Positions 1-8,498 of a DNA stretch of 64,000 nt are shown here, piece by piece. The first letter of the stretch is position 1. Each line of letters starts with the position of its first letter. The position numbers and the translations under genes were made by a program. The DNA comes from Alcaligenaceae bacterium. Its GTDB lineage: Bacteria; Pseudomonadota; Gammaproteobacteria; Burkholderiales; Burkholderiaceae_B. A model generated the notes under the pieces. That model was not told where the DNA came from. It saw nothing but the letters and a program-made list of their open reading frames with translations, and did not search any database. The stretch lies in the NCBI GenBank assembly GCA_013416445.1, contig JACCER010000003.1, forward strand, positions 186,001 through 250,000, written 5' to 3'.

Positions 1-224
1 TTGCGCGCCGCTCTGATTACGGCGTCGCGCAGACCAGATTCGTTGAGCGTTCGCATGCAGTCGGGCATGGCGCCTTGGCCGGGAAAAACCACACGTGAGG
101 CCTGGTCGATATCCTGGGCCTGATTGCAGATTTTGATGCTGGCATCAGGGGCTGCGGCTTGCAGGGCGCGTGCCACCGAGTGGAAGTTGCCCATGCCGTA
201 GTCGACAATCGCGATAGTATTCAC
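1..224 (-). CDS. hisH: Imidazole glycerol phosphate synthase glutaminase subunit HisH (partial, N-terminal part)
   Basis: Reading leftward from a GTG at 222-224 the frame gives [17 protein letters not shown] followed by [16 protein letters not shown], the N-terminal half of a class I glutamine amidotransferase of the HisH family. HisH hydrolyses glutamine and passes ammonia to HisF in step five of histidine synthesis. The gene runs off the left edge, so the catalytic Cys-His-Glu triad is not visible. It follows hisB on the same strand with about 21 nt between them, as in a his operon. The GTG start is preferred because the conserved NTIAIVDYG segment begins immediately after it. Confidence 0.88.
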   Translation of the reverse strand, partial: MNTIAIVDYGMGNFHSVARALQAAAPDASIKICNQAQDIDQASRVVFPGQGAMPDCMRTLNESGLRDAVIRAAR

Positions 225-245
225 GGAATGCGGCCGTTTGACGGT

Positions 246-833
246 TTAAAGAACACCCTTGGTGGATGGTATGACGCCGGCGTTGCGCGGATCGAATTCA
301 GTGGCCATGCGCAGGGCCCGGCCAAATGCCTTGAAGACGGTTTCGCATTGATGGTGGGCATTTTCACCGCGCAGGTTGTCGATGTGCATGGTAACCAGCG
401 CGTGATTGACAAAGCCCTGGAAGAATTCACGGGTAAGATCGACGTCGAAGCGGCCGATATGCGAGCGCGTGAAGGGAATGTGATAATACAGCCCAGGACG
501 CCCGGAGAAGTCAATGACGATGCGCGACAAGGCTTCGTCTAGTGGCACATAAGAATGGCCGTAGCGGCGCAGGCCGGCTTTATCGCCAACGGCGGCGGCA
601 AAGGCCTGGCCCAAGGTGATGCCGACATCTTCGACGGTGTGGTGGTCGTCGATGTGGGTGTCGCCATCGCAGTGGATGTCGAGGTCGATCAGGCCGTGGC
701 GCGCGATTTGGTCCAGCATGTGATCCAGAAACGGCACGCCGGTATTGATGCTTTGGCGGCCAGTGCCGTCAAGATTGATGGAAACACGCACACGAGTTTC
801 GTTGGTATTACGGGTAATGTCAGCAGTACGCAT
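246..833 (-). CDS. hisB: Imidazoleglycerol-phosphate dehydratase HisB
   Basis: A 195-residue protein of the usual length for monofunctional bacterial HisB. It carries the metal-binding signatures [16 protein letters not shown] near residue 33 and [11 protein letters not shown] near residue 62, plus a second histidine-rich half ending in the DHHT-equivalent [15 protein letters not shown]. The enzyme dehydrates imidazole glycerol phosphate to imidazole acetol phosphate using Mn. There is no fused histidinol-phosphatase domain. It starts 1 nt after the hisD stop, so the two genes are probably translationally coupled; the hisC expected between them in this order of bacteria is absent here. Confidence 0.96.
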   Translation of the reverse strand: MRTADITRNTNETRVRVSINLDGTGRQSINTGVPFLDHMLDQIARHGLIDLDIHCDGDTHIDDHHTVEDVGITLGQAFAAAVGDKAGLRRYGHSYVPLDEALSRIVIDFSGRPGLYYHIPFTRSHIGRFDVDLTREFFQGFVNHALVTMHIDNLRGENAHHQCETVFKAFGRALRMATEFDPRNAGVIPSTKGVL

Positions 834-834
834 A

Positions 835-2148
835 TCAGGATTTTACTTCAGTTGAGGCCAGGCGGTATTCGGCGCTGGCGGCATGGGCCTGCAGCCCTTC
901 GCCATAGGCCAGCGTGGCGGCTACGCGCCCTAGCGTTTGAGCGCCCGCTTGCGAGACGTGAATCAGGCTGGAGCGCTTCTGGAAATCATACACGCCCAGT
1001 GGTGAAGAAAACCGGGCCGTGCGCGAGGTGGGTAGAACGTGATTGGGCCCGGCGCAGTAGTCGCCCAGGGCTTCAGAACTATAGCGGCCCAGGAAAATGG
1101 CGCCGGCGTGGCGGATTTTGTCGGCCCATTGCTGTGGGTTTTCGGTGGAAATTTCCAGGTGTTCAGGGGCAATGTTATTGGCAATGGCGCAGGCTTCGTC
1201 CAGGTCTTGCACCAGTATGAGGGCCCCGCGATGCGCCAGGCTGCTGCGTATGATGTCGCTGCGCGGCATGGTGGGCAGCAGGCGTATGATGGCGGCCTGC
1301 ACTGCGTCGAGGTAGCTGGCGCTGGGGCATAGCAAAATGGCTTGCGCGAGCTCGTCGTGTTCGGCTTGCGAAAAAAGATCCATGGCAATCCAGTCGGCCG
1401 GCGTCGTGCCATCGGCGATGATCAGGATTTCGCTGGGGCCGGCGATCATGTCTATGCCGACTGTGCCAAATACACGGCGCTTGGCGGCTGCCACATAGGC
1501 ATTGCCCGGGCCCACGATTTTATCGACTGGCGTTATGCTTTGCGTGCCATAGGCCAGTGCGCCCACGGCCTGGGCCCCGCCTATGCCCCAGACACGATCA
1601 ACCCCGCCTATGGCAGCCGCGGCCAGCACCAGTGGGTTGCGCACGCCGTCGGGGGTGGGGGTAACCATGATGACTTCAGGCACGCCCGCCACCTTGGCCG
1701 GAATGGCGTTCATTAGCACCGACGAGGGGTAGGCCGCTTTGCCGCCTGGTACATACAGGCCGACGCGGTCCAGGGGGGTAATTTTTTGGCCCAGAACGGT
1801 GCCGTCGTCTTCGGTGTAGGTCCAGGTCTGGGCGCGTTGGCGATCGTGGTAAACACGTACGCGTTCGGCGGCGGTTTCCAGCGCCTGGCGCTGTGCCGTG
1901 GGCAGGGCCGCCAGGGCCGTCAGCCATTCGGTGCGGTCGATTTCGAGCTCGGCAAACGAATTGGGCGATACACGGTCGAATTGGCGGGTGTAGTCGAGCA
2001 CAGCCTGATCGCCGTGTTCTTGTACATTTTTAAGAATGCCGGCTGTGGCGCGTTCAATGGACTCGTCTTGCGAGGCATCAAATGCAAGCAGTGCGCGCAA
2101 TGTGCGCTCGAATGAATCGGACTGGGTGCTTAAACGGGTAATCGGCAT
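835..2148 (-). CDS. hisD: Histidinol dehydrogenase HisD
   Basis: A 437-residue protein matching the full length of HisD, which oxidises histidinol to histidine in two NAD-dependent steps with a Zn ion. Visible signatures include [18 protein letters not shown], the [15 protein letters not shown] block, [14 protein letters not shown] and the C-terminal [17 protein letters not shown]. It lies upstream of hisB with a 1-nt gap. Unlike a compact his operon, a 333-nt spacer filled with repeat sequence separates it from hisG, so it may need its own promoter or rely on read-through. Confidence 0.96.
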   Translation of the reverse strand: MPITRLSTQSDSFERTLRALLAFDASQDESIERATAGILKNVQEHGDQAVLDYTRQFDRVSPNSFAELEIDRTEWLTALAALPTAQRQALETAAERVRVYHDRQRAQTWTYTEDDGTVLGQKITPLDRVGLYVPGGKAAYPSSVLMNAIPAKVAGVPEVIMVTPTPDGVRNPLVLAAAAIGGVDRVWGIGGAQAVGALAYGTQSITPVDKIVGPGNAYVAAAKRRVFGTVGIDMIAGPSEILIIADGTTPADWIAMDLFSQAEHDELAQAILLCPSASYLDAVQAAIIRLLPTMPRSDIIRSSLAHRGALILVQDLDEACAIANNIAPEHLEISTENPQQWADKIRHAGAIFLGRYSSEALGDYCAGPNHVLPTSRTARFSSPLGVYDFQKRSSLIHVSQAGAQTLGRVAATLAYGEGLQAHAASAEYRLASTEVKS

Positions 2149-2214
2149 GATTTGACGCAGACAAATACAAGGTACGACAAAGAGTGTATACGTATTGTAG
2201 AACGTGTACGTTGT

Positions 2215-2252
2215 GTAGGTCGGATTAGAGAGCCTAGCGGGTGTAATCCGAC
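2215..2252. repeat. REP-like palindrome in hisG-hisD spacer
   Basis: GTAGGTCGGATTA (2215-2227) is followed by the inverted half TAATCCGAC (2244-2252). It belongs to the short palindrome family found about ten times in this window. Confidence 0.75.
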
Positions 2253-2369
2253 ACTAATCATTCTAAGCAAGAACTATAAAATCAATAGTTTACATGGTGC
2301 CAGTTACGGGGATTTCAAGGTCGCGGATGGTATTGATTATTTCTTAAGCAGCGTTATGTCGTCAAGTTT

Positions 2370-2450
2370 CCGTTACGCAGTTGTTTGGAAGCGTACCCAC
2401 ACCAGACAACGTCTAAAGCACCAGACAACGTTCATAAGAACCAAACCACC
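2370..2450 (+). repeat. Minimal derivative of the large dispersed repeat
   Basis: The segment GCAGTTGTTTGG...CCAGACAAC repeats the foot of the second hairpin of the large repeats but with only 13 nt between the arms instead of about 165. It is followed by a second copy of CCAGACAAC and by CATAAGAACC, the tail unit of the family. It is best read as an internally deleted or ancestral copy. Confidence 0.55.
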
Positions 2451-2481
2451 TCACCAACAAACAACCGTTTTTCGCTAAAAC

Positions 2482-3153
2482 TTACACCACCGACGCCCGC
2501 GCAAAGGCGTCAATCAGTGGCTGCAGCTTTGCCGCCCGTGTTTTCAGCGATGCCTGGTTGACGATCAGGCGTGACGAGATTTCGGCTACGTCTTCCACCG
2601 CCACCAGATTATTCGCCTTCAGCGTGCCACCAGTGGAAACCAGGTCGACAATGGCGTCGGCCAAGCCTACCAAAGGCGCCAGTTCCATGGACCCGTACAG
2701 CTTGATCAAATCCACATATACGCCTTTGCGCGCAAAATGCTCGCGCGCGGCCTGCACGTATTTGGTGGCGACGCGCAAGCGCGCGCCTTGGTGCACCGCC
2801 GCTTCGTAATCGAAGCCCTGGCGCACTGCGACGCACAAGCGGCAATGGGCGATGTTCAGGTCTACCGGCTGGTACAGGCCGCCCGGATGCTGCGCTGCGT
2901 GTTCATACAGCACATCTTTGCCTGCTATGCCGAAGTCGGCTGCGCCGTATTGCACGTAAGTGGGGACGTCGGACGCCCGCACTATGATCAATTGCAGGTC
3001 GGGGCTGCTGGTGGGGAGTATCAGTTTGCGCGAGGTTTCCGGGCTTTCAGTGACATGGATGCCAGCCGTTTCCAGCAAGGGCATGGTTTCATCAAAGATG
3101 CGCCCTTTGGACAAGGCAAGTGTCAGGGGTTTTTCTAGGCTGGCTGGGCTCAT
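2482..3153 (-). CDS. hisG: ATP phosphoribosyltransferase catalytic subunit HisG, short form
   Basis: A 223-residue protein with the short-form HisG architecture: [18 protein letters not shown] at the N-terminus, [26 protein letters not shown], and the PRPP loop region [15 protein letters not shown] near the C-terminus. It joins ATP and PRPP in the first step of histidine synthesis. At this length it lacks the C-terminal regulatory domain, so by family knowledge it needs HisZ as partner; no hisZ is visible in the window. Its ATG overlaps the murA stop (ATGA-type), indicating co-transcription with murA. Confidence 0.95.
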   Translation of the reverse strand: MSPASLEKPLTLALSKGRIFDETMPLLETAGIHVTESPETSRKLILPTSSPDLQLIIVRASDVPTYVQYGAADFGIAGKDVLYEHAAQHPGGLYQPVDLNIAHCRLCVAVRQGFDYEAAVHQGARLRVATKYVQAAREHFARKGVYVDLIKLYGSMELAPLVGLADAIVDLVSTGGTLKANNLVAVEDVAEISSRLIVNQASLKTRAAKLQPLIDAFARASVV

Positions 3154-4412
3154 GCTGCTTCCCGGGTTAGGCGTTGGATATTCGCGCCCACGGAACGCAG
3201 CTTTTCTTCCATGCGCTCATAGCCGCGATCCAGGTGATAAATGCGTTCAACAGTGGTGTCGCCGTAGGCAGCCAGGCCTGCAATGACCAGGCTGGCTGAA
3301 GCGCGCAGGTCAGTGGCCATGACGGTGGCGCCAGACAACTGCGGCACGCCCGTGACGACTGCGGTATGGCCGTCGATGTCGATCGATGCGCCCATGCGGC
3401 CCAGTTCTTGTACGTGCATATAGCGGTTTTCGAAGATGTTTTCCACAATGACCGCAGTGCCATCGGCGACGGTGTTGAGCGCCATCAGCTGGGCTTGCAT
3501 GTCGGTGGGGAAACCGGGGTATTCGCTGGTGCGAAAGCCCGTGGCGCGAGGCCGCTTGTGCATGGAGCAACGTATCCAGTCGCTGCCGCATTCTATGGCT
3601 AAGCCGGCTTCTTGCAACTTGTCGAGGATGGCGCCCATGGTTTCGGGCGCAGCGTTGCGCAGTACGATTTCGCCGCCGGCCGCGCCTACAGCACATAAAA
3701 AGGTGCCGGCTTCGATGCGGTCGGCGATTACACGGTGACTGGCGCCATGCAGGCTGTCTACACCGTCGATGATGATGCGATCGCCGCCGTGGCCCTGGAT
3801 GCGTGCACCCATTTTATTAAGCAGCTCGGCCAAGTCGCTGATTTCGGGCTCGCGAGCGGCGTTTTCCAGTGTGGTGCGGCCTTCGGCCAGCACGGCCGCC
3901 ATCATCAGGTTTTCGGTGCCGGTCACTGTGACCATATCTGTGCGTATGGAGGCGCCTTTCAGGCGTTTGGCCTTGGCCACGACAAAGCCGTGTTCGATCT
4001 TGATGTCGGCGCCCATGGCTTCCAGGCCCTTGATGTGCTGATCGACCGGGCGCTGGCCGATGGCGCAACCGCCCGGCAGGCTGACCCTGGCTTCGCCAAA
4101 GCGTGTCAGCAAGGGACCCAGCACCAGGATGGAGGCGCGCATGGTCTTGACCAGTTCGTAGGGCGCTTCCAGGCTGCTGACTTGGGCGGCGCTGAGTTGC
4201 ACTGTATTGTTGCTGTGCTCGGATTGCACGCCCATTTGGCCCAATAGCCGCAACGTGGTGCCGATATCTTTCAGGTTGGGTACGTTATCCAGCGTGATGG
4301 TGTCGGCCGTCAGCAAGCTGGCGCACAGAATGGGCAGGGCAGCGTTTTTGGCGCCCGATACCGTAATTTCACCTTTCAGGCGGTTGCCGCCGGTAATCAG
4401 CAGCTTATCCAT
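3150..4412 (-). CDS. murA: UDP-N-acetylglucosamine 1-carboxyvinyltransferase MurA
   Basis: A 420-residue protein of normal MurA length. It begins [20 protein letters not shown] with the conserved [16 protein letters not shown] block, and it carries the PEP-binding, fosfomycin-target cysteine in [18 protein letters not shown] near residue 115. The cytosolic enzyme transfers enolpyruvate from PEP to UDP-GlcNAc, the first committed step of peptidoglycan synthesis. The start overlaps the end of the BolA-family gene by 8 nt and the stop overlaps hisG, an arrangement common in proteobacteria. Confidence 0.97.
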   Translation of the reverse strand: MDKLLITGGNRLKGEITVSGAKNAALPILCASLLTADTITLDNVPNLKDIGTTLRLLGQMGVQSEHSNNTVQLSAAQVSSLEAPYELVKTMRASILVLGPLLTRFGEARVSLPGGCAIGQRPVDQHIKGLEAMGADIKIEHGFVVAKAKRLKGASIRTDMVTVTGTENLMMAAVLAEGRTTLENAAREPEISDLAELLNKMGARIQGHGGDRIIIDGVDSLHGASHRVIADRIEAGTFLCAVGAAGGEIVLRNAAPETMGAILDKLQEAGLAIECGSDWIRCSMHKRPRATGFRTSEYPGFPTDMQAQLMALNTVADGTAVIVENIFENRYMHVQELGRMGASIDIDGHTAVVTGVPQLSGATVMATDLRASASLVIAGLAAYGDTTVERIYHLDRGYERMEEKLRSVGANIQRLTREAA

Positions 4413-4653
4413 TCGGGTTTGCCTTGTGTTCGGCGGGGGTCAGTGTGCGCATGGACAGGGCATGGATTTCGGCCTTCATGCGTTGGCCCAATGCTGCATA
4501 CACCAGTTGGTGGCGGGCGATAAGGCGCTTGCCTTCGAAGGACGGGCTGACGATAAGGGCTTCGAAATGCGAGCCATCACCCCGGACCTCTAGGTGGTCG
4601 CAGGGCAGGTTGTCGGCGATGTACTGGCGTACTTGTTCTGGAGTAGGCAACAT
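4405..4653 (-). CDS. BolA/IbaG family protein
   Basis: An 82-residue protein with the BolA fold signature: [17 protein letters not shown] followed by [18 protein letters not shown] and a C-terminal [11 protein letters not shown]. Its position directly before murA matches IbaG of enterobacteria, whose family members bind monothiol glutaredoxins and Fe-S clusters. The histidine in GSHFEA is the conserved ligand. It is 5 nt downstream of the ABC permease gene and overlaps murA by 8 nt. Confidence 0.92.
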   Translation of the reverse strand: MLPTPEQVRQYIADNLPCDHLEVRGDGSHFEALIVSPSFEGKRLIARHQLVYAALGQRMKAEIHALSMRTLTPAEHKANPNG

Positions 4654-4658
4654 AAGAA

Positions 4659-5453
4659 TTAGTTCCGAAGTTTATAGCCGCTGGCCAACAGGCGCAGGGC
4701 AAAAAAGCAAAGTACGATAAATACGGAGGCTACAACAGCCAGGCTGTGCCATGGAGAGACATCCGAGACGGCGAAAAAGCCGTAGCGGAAGCCGTCTATC
4801 GTATAGAAAATGGGGTTCCAGCGAGATACCGCTTGCCAGAATGGCGGCAGGCTATGTATGGAATAGAAGACCCCGGACAGAAAGGTGGCAGGCATGATCA
4901 GGAAGTTCTGAAAGGCGGCCAGTTGATCGAATTTTTCGGACCATAGGCCGGCGATCAGCCCCAATATACCCATAATGCCGCAAGACAGCACGGCAAATAC
5001 CAGCACCCAAAGCAGGTTGGTGACGGGCAGCACGACAAAAAACAGCGCCACCAGCCATACACAAGCGCCTACGCACAAGCCACGAGCGATGGCCGCCAGA
5101 ATATAGGCGCTGAAGATTTCGCGGTGCGATAGCGGCGGCAGCAGAATAAACACCAGGTTGCCCGTGATGCGGCTTTGTATCAGCGATGACGATGGGTTTG
5201 CAAAGGAATTTTGCAGCATGCTCATCATCATCAGGCCAGGAATGAGGAAGGAGGTGTAGGGCACGGTGCCATATACCTGAACCCGGCCTTCGAGCACATG
5301 GGCGAATATCAGCAAGTACAGTAGCGCGGTCAGTACCGGCGCTGCGATGGTCTGGAAGGCAACCTTCCAGAAGCGCGACAGTTCTTTGCGCAGCAGTGTG
5401 GGAAAGCCCGAGCCCATATCGCTGCGAGGTTTGATCAGGGAAGTGTCGCTCAT
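4659..5453 (-). CDS. ABC-2 type transporter permease (YadH-like)
   Basis: A 264-residue membrane protein with about six hydrophobic segments, for example TIAAPVLTALLYLLIFAHVL near the N-terminus and LAVVASVFIVLCFFALRLLA at the C-terminus. The PATFLSGVFYSIHSLPPFW stretch is typical of ABC-2 permeases such as YadH. It overlaps the ATPase gene by 4 nt, so the two form one exporter. The substrate is not known; proximity to the mla genes suggests an envelope role but does not prove it. Confidence 0.9.
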   Translation of the reverse strand: MSDTSLIKPRSDMGSGFPTLLRKELSRFWKVAFQTIAAPVLTALLYLLIFAHVLEGRVQVYGTVPYTSFLIPGLMMMSMLQNSFANPSSSLIQSRITGNLVFILLPPLSHREIFSAYILAAIARGLCVGACVWLVALFFVVLPVTNLLWVLVFAVLSCGIMGILGLIAGLWSEKFDQLAAFQNFLIMPATFLSGVFYSIHSLPPFWQAVSRWNPIFYTIDGFRYGFFAVSDVSPWHSLAVVASVFIVLCFFALRLLASGYKLRN

Positions 5454-6241
5454 GCCGTCACCCCTGTGAAATCATCGTCGTGCATGATGCGTACGAAGGC
5501 ATCTTCAAGGTCGGTGCCGCCCACGCGTGCCAGCAAGGCCTGTGTTGTGTCCAGGGCCACAATGTGCCCGTGCTTGAGCATGGCGATACGACCGCACAAT
5601 GCCTCGGCTTCTTCAAGGTAGTGAGTGGTAAGCAGTATGGTATGGCCTTCTTTGTTCAGGCGAGAGATGAACTCCCAGAGCGTGCGACGCAAGTCGACAT
5701 CGACGCCGGCCGTGGGCTCGTCGAGAATAATGACGGGCGGCCTATGCACCAGGGCTTGTGCCACCAGTACGCGGCGTTTCATGCCGCCAGACAGGGCGCG
5801 CATATTGGTCTCGGCTTTGTCGGACAGCCCAAGGTTGGCCAGGATTTCGTCTATCCAGTCATCGTTGTTGCGCAGGCCGAAGTAGCCTGATTGCAGCCTT
5901 AGGGTTTCACGCACGGTAAAGAAAGGGTCGTAGACGATTTCTTGAGGCACCACGCCCAGCGAGCGGCGCGATTGCTTGAACTGGCTGACGACATCGTGCC
6001 CACAGACGCTGGCTGTGCCCGATGTGGCGCTTGCCAGGCCCGCCAGTATGGAAATGAGCGTGGTTTTCCCTGCGCCGTTGGGGCCAAGCAAACCAAAGAA
6101 CTCACCGTATTCAACGGTGAGGCTGACGTCGTTGAGGGCTTGAAAGCCCTGGTTTTTAGGTGTTCCGGATAATGCTTGGAGCATGCCACGGGCACGAGGC
6201 GCGTATATTTTTGAAATATGTTCTAAGGTTAAGGCTGACAT
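5450..6241 (-). CDS. ABC transporter ATP-binding protein (YadG-like)
   Basis: A 263-residue ATPase with Walker A LLGPNGAGKTTLISILAGL, signature LSGGMKRRVLVAQAL, Walker B VIILDEPTAGVD and H-loop LLTTHYLEEAE. The frame is open 8 codons further to an ATG at 6263-6265, but those codons lie inside a terminator-like hairpin, so the ATG at 6239-6241 (MSALTLEHISKIYAPR) is preferred. Neither start has a clear Shine-Dalgarno. The perfect -10-like TATAAT on the minus strand at 6284-6289 could drive a separate transcript for this exporter, BolA, murA and his. Confidence 0.9.
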   Translation of the reverse strand: MSALTLEHISKIYAPRARGMLQALSGTPKNQGFQALNDVSLTVEYGEFFGLLGPNGAGKTTLISILAGLASATSGTASVCGHDVVSQFKQSRRSLGVVPQEIVYDPFFTVRETLRLQSGYFGLRNNDDWIDEILANLGLSDKAETNMRALSGGMKRRVLVAQALVHRPPVIILDEPTAGVDVDLRRTLWEFISRLNKEGHTILLTTHYLEEAEALCGRIAMLKHGHIVALDTTQALLARVGGTDLEDAFVRIMHDDDFTGVTA

Positions 6242-6246
6242 GGCAA

Positions 6247-6281
6247 TAAAAAAAGCTTGGCTCATAATTAAGCCAAGCTTT
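6247..6281 (-). terminator. Intrinsic terminator after mlaC
   Basis: On the minus strand the arms AAAGCTTGGCT (6281-6271) and AGCCAAGCTTT (6262-6252) form a perfect 11-bp stem with an 8-nt loop, followed by a continuing T-run to 6248. This should end the mla transcript. It lies immediately ahead of, and partly inside, the longest possible reading frame of the next ATPase gene. Confidence 0.6.
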
Positions 6282-6283
6282 AC

Positions 6284-6289
6284 ATTATA
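6284..6289 (-). promoter_or_regulatory. Putative -10 element for the ABC exporter transcript
   Basis: The minus strand reads TATAAT here, about 43 nt upstream of the preferred ATPase start. No good -35 is seen at 16-18 nt, and the start site would fall in the terminator hairpin, so this is only a candidate. Confidence 0.3.
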
Positions 6290-6366
6290 ACGAGGGGTGC
6301 CCGCTTGCGGGTTATGCGGCGCTATCGCGTCGGATTACGCGCCCAGCTGCACGTATGTGACCCCTA

Positions 6367-7023
6367 CTATTTATTACGCTGATTCAGCGCTGCAATAAGG
6401 CCGTCGATGCCATTTTGTGAAATTTGCTGGGCGAACTGGTTGCGGTAGTTCTGGATCAGCCATATGCCTTCGACATTCAAGTCATAGATTTTCCAGCCCT
6501 GGGCGGTTTTTTCCAGGCGGTAGTCTATGCCTATGGAAGGCCCGTTGTTTTGCGACAGCGTTGAGCGCACGACCAGGTCATCGGCGTTGGCATCGCCGCG
6601 AAACGGCAGCATGGAGAAGGTCGATTGCTGGTCTACCCTGGTGAAGGCGCCGCTATAGGTGCGGATTAGCGTGCCCTTGAAAGCCTGGACCAGGTCTTGC
6701 TGTTGCTGGGGGCTGGCCTGGCGCCAGTAGCGCCCGGCAGCCAGACGAGTGGTTTTTTCCAGGTTGACATAAGGCAACACGTATTCGTTGATGATCTTGT
6801 TGATGCTGGCCGGGTCCCCCGATTTGACCGCCCGGTTTTGCTTGACGGCGGTGAGTGCGTTGTTCGCGACGCTGGCCACGAAGTCGTTGGGAGTGTGGGT
6901 CGTGTCGACGGGAGCTTGCGCCTGTGCCTGGCCTGTGGCCAGAGCGGCCAGGCTCAGCAAGCCGGCCCCAAGCAGGTGGCGGGCGCGGGTCAGTGACAAA
7001 ATCGAAGTTAAGGTCTTGAACAT
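6367..7023 (-). CDS. mlaC: Phospholipid-binding periplasmic protein MlaC
   Basis: A 218-residue exported protein of the MlaC/Ttg2D family. Residues 1 to about 36 form a signal peptide ending ATGQAQAQ. The body carries the family features VLPYVNLEKTTRLAAGRYWRQ and a C-terminal GWKIYDLNVEGIWLIQNYRNQF. MlaC shuttles phospholipids between the outer-membrane MlaA complex and the inner-membrane MlaFEDB transporter. It follows mlaA by 12 nt. An STAS protein (MlaB) usually follows in related genomes, but here only a terminator hairpin is found. Confidence 0.93.
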   Translation of the reverse strand: MFKTLTSILSLTRARHLLGAGLLSLAALATGQAQAQAPVDTTHTPNDFVASVANNALTAVKQNRAVKSGDPASINKIINEYVLPYVNLEKTTRLAAGRYWRQASPQQQQDLVQAFKGTLIRTYSGAFTRVDQQSTFSMLPFRGDANADDLVVRSTLSQNNGPSIGIDYRLEKTAQGWKIYDLNVEGIWLIQNYRNQFAQQISQNGIDGLIAALNQRNK

Positions 7024-7035
7024 AATGAATCCTGA

Positions 7036-7866
7036 TTACTGAGCTGCTTTGGCGGGCGCCGCTGTGGGGGCGTCGTCGGTGTCGTCTGAGTAGTCGGGCA
7101 AGTTGTCTTCGGTGTAAGACAAAGCGCTGGCATTGGCGCGGCGACTGTCAACCTGGGCCTTGCGGCGCTGCAAGTAAGCATCGCGAATGAAGCTGTAGCG
7201 GTCGAGCGCGATTTCGTTGACCAGTTTGTCTGCTTCAAGCAGGTTGGCGCGCGTATCGACGGCGTACAGGCCGAGCAGGGAATTGCGCGCCGATATGTTG
7301 TTAATTTCAAATACGGGAGTCAGCGGGGAAACATCGGCGGCAAACGTGCCCAGGGTGGCAGCGCCATCGCGTACCGAGCTGGATCCCAGGAAAGGCAGCA
7401 CGACATAAGGGCCAGACTTGAAGCCCCAAACGCCTAGTGTAACGCCGAAATCGTTGTGAATACGTTGCGAGCCGTTCATGGACGCGACGTCGATACAGCC
7501 GCCCAGGCCCATGGTGGAATTGAACAGCACGCGGCCCAGGGTATTGAAAAAATCATGCCCGCGTGCTTGCAGGAAGCTGTTTGCCGCCGACCAGACATCA
7601 CCCAGGTTGTTGAAAATATTATGAATACAGGTTTGCAACGGCTGGGGCGTCAGGGCTGCATAGCCGCTGGCGATAGGCTTGAGAACTGCCTTGTCGACGG
7701 TGTCGTTGAAGGTGTACATGCTGCGGTTGTAGCTTTCCCAGGGGTCGTCGGGATTGGGGGTGGCAACCGTTGCGCAACCGGCTGCAAGCGTTGTGGCGCC
7801 CAGCAGTGCAACCATCCGGGATAGCCGGTAGCTGGGGTTGGGGGCCGGAGCAGAGGATAGATTCAT
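7036..7866 (-). CDS. mlaA: Outer-membrane lipoprotein MlaA (VacJ)
   Basis: A 276-residue lipoprotein. The N-terminal signal ends in a lipobox LAAGC with the cysteine at residue 31. The family core follows: DDPWESYNRSMYTFNDTVD near residue 40, FFNTLGRVLFNSTMGLGGC, and DFGVTLGVWGFKSGPYVVLP. MlaA sits in the inner leaflet of the outer membrane and removes mislocalised phospholipids. The C-terminal tail after about residue 240 is low complexity and alanine/aspartate rich. Gene order mlaD-mlaA-mlaC on one strand supports one operon. Confidence 0.95.
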   Translation of the reverse strand: MNLSSAPAPNPSYRLSRMVALLGATTLAAGCATVATPNPDDPWESYNRSMYTFNDTVDKAVLKPIASGYAALTPQPLQTCIHNIFNNLGDVWSAANSFLQARGHDFFNTLGRVLFNSTMGLGGCIDVASMNGSQRIHNDFGVTLGVWGFKSGPYVVLPFLGSSSVRDGAATLGTFAADVSPLTPVFEINNISARNSLLGLYAVDTRANLLEADKLVNEIALDRYSFIRDAYLQRRKAQVDSRRANASALSYTEDNLPDYSDDTDDAPTAAPAKAAQ

Positions 7867-7921
7867 GTCTTTTCAGTATCGATTGGCAACAGATCAGGGA
7901 TTGTAAGCGCCTGTGGCTATT

Positions 7922-8476
7922 TTAGGGTTTTGGCGCGACGCCGGGAGCCGATTCCACATGCGGCGCTGTATTGGCGACGCTGCCGTTGTGTGCGTTTGGC
8001 ACTGCGGCTGCGGCTGCACCTTCTTTGTCGGCCGAGCTATACAGGAACTTGCTGATCAGTTCTTCGAGCACGACTGCGCTTTGGGTGTACTGAATTTCAC
8101 TGTTGTTTTCCAGCATTTTGTCTTCGCCGCCAGGGGTCAGGCCTATGTATTGTTCGCCCAGCAGGCCCGAGGTCAGGATGGAGGCAGAGGAATCGCTGGG
8201 GAATTCGTATTGCTTTTCAAGGTCGAGCGCGACGACAGCCTGATAGCGTTGGTTGTCGAAGCTGATGCTGGCTATCCGGCCCACCACGACGCCGCTGCTT
8301 TTGACCGGAGCACGCACCTTGAGGCCGCCCAGGTTGTCGAAGTGCGCCTGCACCTGATAGGTGGGGGCAAAGGAAAATGAGCTCATGTTGCCGGCTCGCA
8401 AAGCGAGGAATGTCAGGGCGATGGCGCCCAGCACGACAAATAGTCCCACCCAGAAATCAGTTTTTTCACGCGTCAT
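7922..8476 (-). CDS. mlaD: MCE-domain lipid transport protein MlaD
   Basis: A 184-residue protein with a single N-terminal membrane anchor (FWVGLFVVLGAIALTFLALR) and one MCE domain (about residues 40-120, YQVQAHFDNLGGLKVRAPVK then SGVVVGRIASISFD and SILTSGLLGEQYIGLTPG). MlaD forms the hexameric periplasmic ring on the MlaE permease. The C-terminal extension is alanine and proline rich. It is 22 nt downstream of mlaE and 55 nt upstream of mlaA. Confidence 0.95.
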   Translation of the reverse strand: MTREKTDFWVGLFVVLGAIALTFLALRAGNMSSFSFAPTYQVQAHFDNLGGLKVRAPVKSSGVVVGRIASISFDNQRYQAVVALDLEKQYEFPSDSSASILTSGLLGEQYIGLTPGGEDKMLENNSEIQYTQSAVVLEELISKFLYSSADKEGAAAAAVPNAHNGSVANTAPHVESAPGVAPKP

Positions 8477-8498
8477 GATGATTGATCCGTGTATATCG

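Larger units (their letters stand above)
2149..2481. other. Repeat-bearing spacer between hisG and hisD
   Basis: A 333-nt stretch without a convincing gene. It contains a REP-like palindrome at 2215-2252 and, at about 2370-2450, a short derivative of the large dispersed repeat: a hairpin GTTGTTTGG (2380-2388) with CCAGACAAC (2402-2410), then a second CCAGACAAC at 2421-2429 and the CATAAGAACC tail motif. A plus-strand frame of 108 codons runs through it but has no Shine-Dalgarno and a composition unlike the neighbouring genes. Confidence 0.7.

Noticed and set aside
2152-2478. 108-codon plus-strand frame between hisG and hisD
   Set aside because: It runs through a REP palindrome and tail repeats, lacks a Shine-Dalgarno and has a composition typical of translated non-coding DNA.
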